12,363 bases of DNA from positions 1 to 12,363 of the forward strand of contig JBEGVB010000040.1 in the NCBI GenBank assembly GCA_041178545.1, written 5' to 3'. The notes under the pieces were generated by a model. It did no database searches. It saw only the letters and a list, made by a program, of their open reading frames with translations, and was not told the DNA's origin. Positions 6,741 to 12,363 of this stretch are shown here, piece after piece. Position 1 is the stretch's first letter, and the number at the start of each line of letters is the position of its first letter. The stretch is from JBEATZ01 sp041178545 (GTDB lineage Bacteria > Planctomycetota > UBA1135 > UBA2386). The translations under genes and the position numbers were made by a program.

Positions 6741-7121
6741 ATGGCCTCGCACCCCCGGACCCGTGCCCTGCTCGCAGCGCTGTTGCTGCTGGTGCAGGCC
6801 CTGTTCCCGGGGTTCCACGACCTGCAGCATCGCCACGAGGTCGCGGCAGACGGCTCGTTCTACTGCGCCGTGCACCAGGTGGTGCACCGGGCGCCCGTGG
6901 ACCGCACCGGGGCGAGTCTCGAGGCCGAGGACACCGAGGTCCCGCACCACTGCGCAGTCTGCTTCCAGCTGCAGCAACTCCGCGACCTCATGGCTCCCGG
7001 CCCGGCGGCACTGGCTGCCACCGCGGCGCCGCCCGTGGAGGTGCTGGTCTCGTGCTGCCGCGCCCTCGGCGGGCAGCGAGGGAAGCTCCTGCCGCCCGTG
7101 CGCGGGCCGCCCGTGGGCTGA
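6741..7121 (+). CDS. Small exported His/Cys protein, DUF2946-like
   Basis: A 126-residue protein with an N-terminal hydrophobic segment (RALLAALLLLVQALFPG, residues 8-24) that acts as signal peptide or anchor. The mature part is rich in possible metal ligands: HDLQHRH at 26-32, YCAVHQVVH at 41-49, HHCAVC at 69-74 and a CC pair at 105-106. It ends with a Pro/Arg tail, LLPPVRGPPVG. A small exported protein with a central HxCxxC-type motif and a terminal RxPP segment is the layout of the DUF2946 family, often found beside metal transport genes; function is unknown. ATG 6741 was chosen because it places the hydrophobic segment at the N-terminus; the frame upstream runs antisense through the permease. 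It is followed 99 bp later, in the same direction, by the outer-membrane barrel gene, with which it likely works as a periplasmic metal carrier or sensor (inference). Confidence 0.7.
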   Translation: MASHPRTRALLAALLLLVQALFPGFHDLQHRHEVAADGSFYCAVHQVVHRAPVDRTGASLEAEDTEVPHHCAVCFQLQQLRDLMAPGPAALAATAAPPVEVLVSCCRALGGQRGKLLPPVRGPPVG

Positions 7122-7157
7122 AGGTCCGTTCCGTCCCGAACCTCCCCGGTGCGTCCG

Positions 7158-7189
7158 GTGGCCGTGCAGGCGTGCGCCTGCGCGGCCGC
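7158..7189 (+). promoter_or_regulatory. Strong 14-pair RNA hairpin between the DUF2946-like and barrel genes
   Basis: Positions 7158-7171 pair with 7176-7189 around a GTGC loop: 12 Watson-Crick and 2 G-U pairs, no bulge. It lies 36 bases after the stop of the upstream gene and 31 bases before the ATG of the barrel gene. No T-run follows, so a classical intrinsic terminator is unlikely. An mRNA-stabilising stem, attenuator or processing site separating expression of the two genes is possible. Confidence 0.5.
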
Positions 7190-7220
7190 GCACCTCGACC
7201 CGCATTCCCACCGGTCTGTC

Positions 7221-8579
7221 ATGTCCGCTTCCCCCGTTCCCGCATTCTCCTCCGTTCCGTCCTGCTCCCGCCCCGTCCCGACCCTGGTTGCCGTCGCTGC
7301 GTTGTCCGCAGCCCTCGTGGCACAGGACCCCGCCCCAGCCGCACCCGAGCCGCATGCCAAGGCGCACGGCTCCGGCCACGTGCACGACCACGGCACCAGG
7401 AAGCCCTGGTACGAGCAGCTGGAGATGTACTTCAACCTGCTCGGCACGGTCGGCACCTCGACCGAGCGCGATGACGTACTCGAGGAGCTGCAGGGCGGCG
7501 GGCACGACCCGCGTGTCCGCGGCTTCACCCTGCAGCAGGCCGAGCTCGGCATCGCGGCTCCCATCAGCGACGACCTGCGCGCGCTCACCGTGATGGTGCT
7601 CTACACCGACCCCTACGAGGGCGAGACCGTCGTCGAACTGGAGGAGGCCCAGTTCCTCGCGGACTTCGCCGACGACACGCTCGAACTCAAGACCGGCTAC
7701 TACGGCACCGAGTTCGGCAGGCTCAACAAACTGCATCCCCACGAGTGGGACTTCCTCGACCAGCCGGTGGTCAACACCCGGTTGCTCGGCCCCGACGGCA
7801 TGCGCGGCATCGGCGCGCGCCTCGCATGGGACGTGCCGGGAGCCCGCGGGCTTGGCCTGTTCGGCGGTGCCCAGAACGCCAACGGCGAGACCATGGCGAG
7901 TTTCTCGGCCAACGAGGAGTTCTACGACGAGCGCCCGGTGGGTGGCCGCCTGTACGAGGAGGTGGACGTGCGCGCCATGGGGGACCTCGTCTGGACCGCG
8001 CGCGCCGCGTGGGACCACGAGGTCGCACAGCGCACCGACCTCTCGCTCGGTGCCTCCATCGCATTCGGTCCCAACGCCACGGGGGAGGACGTGGACACCA
8101 CCCTGTACGGCGTCGACTTCGCGCTGCACTGGCGTGCCGAGGGAGACGCGCACGACGCGCGGTTCCTGCGTCTCGAGGGCGAGGCCATGGCGCGGAGCTT
8201 CGAGGCCGCCCAGCAGGAGACCCAGTTCGGCGAGCCCGGTACGTCCGTCAACCTGCCCGAGGACACCCTGTCCGACTGGGGCTGGTACGTGCAGGCGCTC
8301 CACGGTTTCGCGCCGCACTGGGCCGCGGGCGTGCGCGGCGACTGGGCGCGTGCCTCGGGCGACAGCTACCTGGGCGAGGGCACGTTTGGCCTGGATGCCG
8401 ACCCGTGGCGCGGCGACCGTTTCCGTTTCTCGCCGCTGCTCGCCTACATCCCGTCCGAGAACCTGCGCGTGCGGCTGCAGTACAACTACGACGACGCCTC
8501 GCAGCTCGACTCCGCTGCACACTCGGTGTGGCTCGGGTTCGAGGTGATGCTGGGCAAGCACGCACACGCACACCGCTGA
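7221..8579 (+). CDS. Outer-membrane beta-barrel protein with His-rich ends (putative metal-linked porin)
   Basis: A 452-residue exported protein. The start is ATG 7221, which gives a signal peptide (hydrophobic TLVAVAALSAALVAQ, residues 21-35). Next comes a Pro/Ala linker and the His-rich segment PHAKAHGSGHVHDHG (44-58). The rest alternates polar and hydrophobic residues in short amphipathic strands (for example LALHWRAEGD-like, FLRLEGEAM, VRLQYNYDDAS, SVWLGFEVML), as in 14-18-strand barrels that have no plug domain. It ends with GKHAHAHR after the last strand. Similar barrel proteins occur next to zinc/copper transport genes in Gram-negative bacteria. With the fusion permease and DUF2946-like protein it would complete an inner membrane, periplasm and outer membrane set for one metal. 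Pore function and substrate are inferred. It converges on the aldolase gene with only 19 bp between stops. Confidence 0.75.
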   Translation: MSASPVPAFSSVPSCSRPVPTLVAVAALSAALVAQDPAPAAPEPHAKAHGSGHVHDHGTRKPWYEQLEMYFNLLGTVGTSTERDDVLEELQGGGHDPRVRGFTLQQAELGIAAPISDDLRALTVMVLYTDPYEGETVVELEEAQFLADFADDTLELKTGYYGTEFGRLNKLHPHEWDFLDQPVVNTRLLGPDGMRGIGARLAWDVPGARGLGLFGGAQNANGETMASFSANEEFYDERPVGGRLYEEVDVRAMGDLVWTARAAWDHEVAQRTDLSLGASIAFGPNATGEDVDTTLYGVDFALHWRAEGDAHDARFLRLEGEAMARSFEAAQQETQFGEPGTSVNLPEDTLSDWGWYVQALHGFAPHWAAGVRGDWARASGDSYLGEGTFGLDADPWRGDRFRFSPLLAYIPSENLRVRLQYNYDDASQLDSAAHSVWLGFEVMLGKHAHAHR

Positions 8580-8598
8580 GTGTGCGCGTCGCGTCGCA

Positions 8599-9240
8599 TC
8601 AGCCTGCGCTGCGCACGGCGGCAACCATCGCCGCTGCGCGCCGCGCGATGGCGTCCCAGCGCCCGTTCTTGACGTCGTCGGGCACGAACAGCGTGCCCAC
8701 GAATCCCACCCCGAAGGCACCCGCGCGCAAGAACTCCGCTGCGTTGAGCTCGGTCACCCCTGCAGTGGGGAAGACCTTGAGGAAGGGCAGCGGTCCCAAG
8801 ACCGCCTTGACGTAGTCGGCGCCGCCGGGTGCAGCCGGGAACAGCTTCACCAGGTCCGCACCCGCGCGGTGCGCCGCCAGCATCTCGGTGGGGGTGAAGG
8901 TCCCCGGCACCGACACCACGTCGTGGGCGAAGCACCACTGGATCACGGCCGGGTCGGTGACCGGCGACACCAAGAAGCGCGCGCCGGCGTCCACCGCGGC
9001 CCGAGCCTCCTCGGGCGTGAGCACCGTGCCCGCGCCCACCAGCAGCTCGGGCCTTCGCGCCAGGTCGCGGATGTGACCGAGTGCGTTGGGGGTCGTGAGC
9101 GTGACCTCCACCACGCGGAACCCGCCTTGGACCGCTGCATCCAGTGCCGGCCGCACCGCGTCGGGCAGCGAGGTGCGCAGGATGGCGGAGCAGCGTTCGC
9201 GGCGGAGGATGTCGAGGACGGCCTGACGGTTGGACGACAT
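8599..9240 (-). CDS. eda: KDPG/KHG-type aldolase (2-dehydro-3-deoxy-phosphogluconate aldolase family)
   Basis: A 213-residue cytoplasmic class I aldolase of normal family length. It is expected to cleave 2-keto-3-deoxy-6-phosphogluconate to pyruvate and glyceraldehyde 3-phosphate, or a related keto-deoxy sugar acid. The Schiff-base lysine is Lys132 in LVKLFPAA and the general acid/base is Glu45 in VVEVTLTT, matching Lys133 and Glu45 of E. coli Eda. GAGTVLTPEEA (69-79), SVPGTFTPTEM (110-120) and FPTAGVT (157-163) are the other active-site loops. Two differences from E. coli are visible: Thr49 where Eda has Arg49, and PTAGV instead of PTGGI in the phosphate loop. The usual partner edd is not present here, so it may serve another sugar-acid route. 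ATG 9240 starts the family N-terminus directly. It is divergent from the TPR/CAP gene across 88 bp. Confidence 0.9.
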   Translation of the reverse strand: MSSNRQAVLDILRRERCSAILRTSLPDAVRPALDAAVQGGFRVVEVTLTTPNALGHIRDLARRPELLVGAGTVLTPEEARAAVDAGARFLVSPVTDPAVIQWCFAHDVVSVPGTFTPTEMLAAHRAGADLVKLFPAAPGGADYVKAVLGPLPFLKVFPTAGVTELNAAEFLRAGAFGVGFVGTLFVPDDVKNGRWDAIARRAAAMVAAVRSAG

Positions 9241-9266
9241 GCGAGCACGATAGCGCGGTGGAGGCT

Positions 9267-9298
9267 TTGGCCCACGTCGTGCGTTGCAGCTAAGCTGC
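9267..9298 (+). promoter_or_regulatory. Candidate promoter with overlapping palindrome upstream of the TPR/CAP gene
   Basis: TTGGCC (9267-9272) and TAAGCT (9291-9296) are 18 bases apart and precede the ATG at 9329 by 32 bases. The -10-like word is inside a perfect palindrome, GCAGCT-A-AGCTGC (9286-9298). A regulator bound there would cover the promoter. The call is tentative. Confidence 0.3.
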
Positions 9299-9328
9299 GT
9301 CCCCTCGGTCCCCGACCCCACGAGAGCC

Positions 9329-11599
9329 ATGACCCGACGCCTTGTCGCACTCCTTGCCTCCCTCCTGATGCTGGCCGCAAGCGCCCTCGCCCAGGGCGAC
9401 GAGGCGGACTTCACCGCGAAGCAGGCCAAGGAACTCAACGCCTTTGCAAAGCGTGCCTTCACCAAGGGCTTCCCGCGGCAGGCTCGCGTGATCTGGCTGC
9501 AGGTCCTCAAGCTCTACGACCCGGACAATGCCGAGGCCAACACCGCACTGGGCTACAAGAAGCTCGGCACGTCCTGGAACCCCGACCCCAGCTTCGTCTA
9601 CCCGACGACGGACTCGGGCACCGGCGCCGAGGGCTCTGCACTGTTCAAGGCCTACGAGACCCTCAAGAAGGACCTCGGCAACGCGCACCGCATGCAGGCC
9701 AAGAAGTGGGCCGATGCCGGGCGCACCGACAAGGCCCAGTACCACTACAAGATGACGCTGCGCTGGATCGACGGTGACAAGGAGGCCCAGGCGGCGCTCG
9801 AGTACCGCGAGATCGGCACCCTGAGCGGCACTGCGCTGGAGGAGACGCTCTACGAGCGCAGCAAGATGATCGAGAAGGCGGTCAACGAACAGACCAAGAC
9901 CGACTACCCGGTCGAGCAGGTTCAGGTCGAGTGCCAGCCCCTGCTCGCTGCCCAGGTGAAGTACGTGTCGATGAAGTCCGAGAACTTCCTGCTCCACGGC
10001 GACCCGGGCCAGGAGGAGCAGCTTGCCGAGGCCGCGCGCTGGGCCGAGCGCACCCTCCGCGTGTGCCAGCAGGCGTTCCCGTGGGGTGCCGAGCGCACGG
10101 GGCCGCAGAAGAACTGGTCCACGGAATGGGGCTTCTTCCTCGCCAAGGAGACCTACCACCAGATCCTCAAGGCCAATGCCGACAAGATCCCGGACCTGCA
10201 GTTCGCACTGGAGAACTCCTCCACGATCGGCATGGGTTCCATGATCGTGGGTGCCACCGGCAGCGAGAAGGTGCTCTACGACGCCGCGGTGCGCAACACG
10301 GCCAAGGGCGTGGCGGGCTTCGGCACCACGGGTCTCGGCGAGGGCATCGGCCACACCTTCGTGGGCATGATGTTCAACAACAACCGGCTCTTCGCCGTCG
10401 ACCGCAAGCGGCAGGAGGGCACCACGGCGTCCGAGGAGGACCGCGAGTTCACCTCGCCCGACTTCGACGTGTGGAAGACCCTCAACCTCGAGTTGGCGTG
10501 GAAGAGCACCGGTGGCGTGCCTGCGCGCGACATCCCGTTCTGTGACGCAGCCAACTTCACCAACGAGCAGCGCATCAAGGCCTGGTCGTTCTGTGACTAT
10601 GTCATGCGTCGCGACCCGGAGCTCCTGCGCAAGATGGACCAGCTCGGCCTCCAGATGCTGGCCCAGCGCCGCAAGAACCCGATGGAGTTCGAGCAGAAGT
10701 TCGACGAGGCCAACGAGGTCAAGGTCGCGCAGCTCGACCGCGAGTGGGAGGACTTCTGGACCGAGGCCAGCTCCGTGCTCAAGGCGATCCAGAACAACAC
10801 TGCCCCGCTGGCAGCCGTCAGCAAGGGCGTCGAGAAGTGGCTCGAGGCCTTCAATGCCGCGCGCAAGGAGTACGGCGGCTCGCCCGTGACCTGGTCGACC
10901 AACCTGTCGACGCGCTGTGCCGACCACGCCAACTACCTCAAGGCCAACAAGTCCGAGCGTGGCCCGGCCAAGGAGCACACCCAGAGCATCGACCTGGGTG
11001 GCACCCACCTCGGCTCGATGTTCGCCGAGATGGCCGTCGTCGTGACCGATGCCAAGCTCGCGAACGCCAAGAAGATGTTCCAGTCGTGGCTCGACGTCCC
11101 GGGCTATCGCGATGCCCTCGTCCACGACTTCCTCCTCACCGTCGGCATCTACGGCGAGGGCGACATCCTCGTCATGAACGTCGTGTCAGGGCTCGGCACC
11201 CCGAGGTCGCGCAACGCTGGCTACACCTCGTACCCCGTGCGCAGCGCCCAGGGCATTCCCACGCAGGTCAACGTGGCCGACATGGGCCCCGAGCTGCAGA
11301 AGTTGCTGGAGAAGAACGGCCACGGCGCCAAGAAGGTCGTGGGCTACCCGCTCACCCTGCACTTCGGCCAGAACCTGCAGGGCAACCGCGCCACGTATGC
11401 CTGCAAGGTCACCGCGCGCGGCAAGGACGTCCCGGGCCTGCTCATGCTGGACGGTGGCAACAACCGGCGGACCAGCGCGCCGGGCATGGCCACGTTCTGG
11501 CCGCTCGACCCGCTGCCTGCAGGGGACGTCGAGGTGGTGTGGACATGGGAGCAGGACAACGGGCCGCAGCGGTTGGCGGCACCGTTCAAGACGAAGTGA
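9329..11599 (+). CDS. Large secreted TPR and CAP/SCP-domain protein
   Basis: A 756-residue exported protein. Residues 1-21 (MTRRLVALLASLLMLAASALA) are a signal peptide, which sets the start at ATG 9329. Residues about 25-180 form amphipathic helices of TPR type (ARVIWLQVLKLYDPDNAEAN, TDKAQYHYKMTLRWIDGD). A central region (about 200-480) has no clear match. It contains GLGEGIGHTFVG near 335-346, reminiscent of the second motif of peptidase-MA-like proteins, but no HExxH was found, so it is probably inactive if related. Residues about 500-620 resemble the CAP/SCP fold: YGGSPVTWSTNLSTRCADHA (His533), KEHTQ (His550), FAEMAVV (Glu567) and SWLDVPGYRDALV (586-598), where the usual second histidine of the SPGHR-type motif is Tyr593. 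A beta-rich C-terminal domain follows (about 650-756), starting at GYPLTLHF. An extracytoplasmic binding role is likely. It converges on the PDZ gene with 51 bp between stops. Confidence 0.7.
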   Translation: MTRRLVALLASLLMLAASALAQGDEADFTAKQAKELNAFAKRAFTKGFPRQARVIWLQVLKLYDPDNAEANTALGYKKLGTSWNPDPSFVYPTTDSGTGAEGSALFKAYETLKKDLGNAHRMQAKKWADAGRTDKAQYHYKMTLRWIDGDKEAQAALEYREIGTLSGTALEETLYERSKMIEKAVNEQTKTDYPVEQVQVECQPLLAAQVKYVSMKSENFLLHGDPGQEEQLAEAARWAERTLRVCQQAFPWGAERTGPQKNWSTEWGFFLAKETYHQILKANADKIPDLQFALENSSTIGMGSMIVGATGSEKVLYDAAVRNTAKGVAGFGTTGLGEGIGHTFVGMMFNNNRLFAVDRKRQEGTTASEEDREFTSPDFDVWKTLNLELAWKSTGGVPARDIPFCDAANFTNEQRIKAWSFCDYVMRRDPELLRKMDQLGLQMLAQRRKNPMEFEQKFDEANEVKVAQLDREWEDFWTEASSVLKAIQNNTAPLAAVSKGVEKWLEAFNAARKEYGGSPVTWSTNLSTRCADHANYLKANKSERGPAKEHTQSIDLGGTHLGSMFAEMAVVVTDAKLANAKKMFQSWLDVPGYRDALVHDFLLTVGIYGEGDILVMNVVSGLGTPRSRNAGYTSYPVRSAQGIPTQVNVADMGPELQKLLEKNGHGAKKVVGYPLTLHFGQNLQGNRATYACKVTARGKDVPGLLMLDGGNNRRTSAPGMATFWPLDPLPAGDVEVVWTWEQDNGPQRLAAPFKTK

Positions 11600-11650
11600 C
11601 CGGCGCCGACGGTGGCTGGTCCCGGCGTTGAGGCGTTCTGCGCGGACGGC

Positions 11651-12363
11651 TCAGGGCAGCAGGCGCTTGGCGACCACGTCCTCGACGAGCACCCGGCCGT
11701 CGCGGTGGACCCAGCACCGGAACTTCGTTCCCTCGTAGCTGCCGAGTGTGCGGTCCTGGAAGGTGTCGCGCACTTCCTCGAGGGTCTGGAAGCGACGCAG
11801 GGTCGAGGCGTCTGCACGCGTGTCGGCGCGCACGAGCTCGACGGCAAGCAACAGGTCGCCGGGCTGCAGACCGACTGGCTTGAGGCCGTCACCGGACCCG
11901 GCACGGACGACGCGGACGAGGCTCTCGGCAATGGTCGACGGCTCGGCGGTCTCGATGCCCGTGAACCTGCGGTGCATGGCGATGCATGCGTTGCGCACGA
12001 GCTCCGGCTCGGCCGCGTGGGGGAGCACCTCGAGCTCGAGTCCGCACTGGCGCACGAGGGCCCACGCCACGTGGGGGAGCGGCGTCACCTCGACGGTGCG
12101 CACCGCACCGGCCCGCTCGACGCGCAGCTCCACTGGGGATCCTGCCTGAACCTCGAGGAGCTCGAGGGCGAACGAAATGGGGTCGGCAACGTCACGGCCG
12201 CCGAGGCCGAGGATGCGGTCGCCCTGCGCGACGCCTGCGCGCGCCGCCGGACCACGCGGGTCGACGTACGCGACGGCGAGCCTGCCTTCGTCCATGGCGG
12301 TGCGGATGCCCAGCTCGGGGCTGCGCAGCTTGTGGGTGGAGAGCAGGAGGTTGACGAGGCGGT
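11651..12363 (-). CDS. PDZ-domain protein, C-terminal part (probably HtrA/trypsin-like; 5' end outside window)
   Basis: The last 236 residues of a protein whose frame is open to the right edge; an internal Met (ATG at 12295) would cut into the first PDZ domain, so it is not the start. A first PDZ domain spans about residues 14-95 of the visible part: ELGIRT as the carboxylate-binding strand, then DPRGPAARAGVAQGDRILGL and a closing VELRVERAGAVRTVEV strand. A second, more divergent PDZ-like region follows (about 125-236), with VGLQPGDLLLAVEL and a long insert before the final strands (KFRCWVHRDGRVLVEDV). Tandem PDZ domains at the C-terminus are typical of HtrA/DegP-like periplasmic serine proteases, but no catalytic domain is in the window, so the protease assignment is inferred. 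The short RLVNLLLSTHKL segment before the PDZ looks like the linker from an upstream domain. Confidence 0.65.
   Translation of the reverse strand, partial: RLVNLLLSTHKLRSPELGIRTAMDEGRLAVAYVDPRGPAARAGVAQGDRILGLGGRDVADPISFALELLEVQAGSPVELRVERAGAVRTVEVTPLPHVAWALVRQCGLELEVLPHAAEPELVRNACIAMHRRFTGIETAEPSTIAESLVRVVRAGSGDGLKPVGLQPGDLLLAVELVRADTRADASTLRRFQTLEEVRDTFQDRTLGSYEGTKFRCWVHRDGRVLVEDVVAKRLLP

Noticed and set aside
6723..8720. Long minus-strand open frame (665 codons) opposite the DUF2946-like and barrel genes
   Set aside because: It spans two genes and the hairpin gap and has no family resemblance; the plus-strand products have signal peptides and coherent domains.
9290..11125. Long minus-strand open frame (611 codons) opposite the TPR/CAP gene
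   Set aside because: It consists of Leu/Val/Gly/Arg-rich shadow sequence with no domain features; the plus strand carries a signal peptide and TPR and CAP motifs.
11600..11650. Terminator between the convergent TPR/CAP and PDZ genes
   Set aside because: Only a 5-bp CGCCG/CGGCG pairing with a long loop is visible, and no T-tract on either strand.

Overview
The window is uniformly GC-rich and densely packed. It looks like chromosomal DNA from a member of the Planctomycetota. That placement is an inference. It rests on several Sec-exported proteins of planctomycete style (M43 peptidase, Asp-box propeller, TPR/CAP protein), two of which share a Gly/Ala-rich C-terminal beta domain (FGTGCPG start, VxLTNAxxxVIG-type end), and on short leaders without clear Shine-Dalgarno sites. 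No RNA genes, CRISPR array, transposase or integrase were seen.

Layout. (1) 1-740, minus: 5' part of an ArsB/NhaD/SLC13-type permease that runs off the left edge. (2) 816-1409, plus: small DUF1801/YdeI-OmdA protein, divergent from the permease across a 75-bp gap that holds a perfect inverted repeat. (3) 1490-2812, plus: secreted pappalysin-like M43 zinc metalloprotease. (4) 3090-4469, minus: secreted Asp-box beta-propeller protein. (5) 4725-6659, minus: a fusion of a ZIP-like metal transporter and an SO_0444/ArsP-like metal efflux permease, with a His-rich tail. (6) 6741-7121, plus: small secreted His/Cys protein resembling DUF2946. (7) 7221-8579, plus: outer-membrane beta-barrel protein with His-rich termini. 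(8) 8599-9240, minus: KDPG/KHG aldolase. (9) 9329-11599, plus: large secreted TPR plus CAP/SCP-domain protein. (10) 11651-12363, minus: C-terminal part of a PDZ-domain protein, probably an HtrA/trypsin-like protease, running off the right edge.

Two things stand out. First, genes 5-7 form a compact, divergently organised metal-handling module: a His-rich inner-membrane ZIP/efflux fusion, a periplasmic His/Cys protein and a His-rich outer-membrane barrel. A 14-pair RNA hairpin lies between the last two genes. Second, the propeller gene sits between two direct copies of one convergent gene junction (2749-2880 and 4646-4813). Each copy keeps one intact gene end and one decayed gene end. The left copy has the intact protease 3' end and a relic of the permease 3' end. 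The right copy has a relic of a protease-type 3' end and the intact permease 3' end. This is the footprint expected if the propeller gene arrived by recombination inside an ancestral protease/permease convergent junction, or if the junction was tandemly duplicated.
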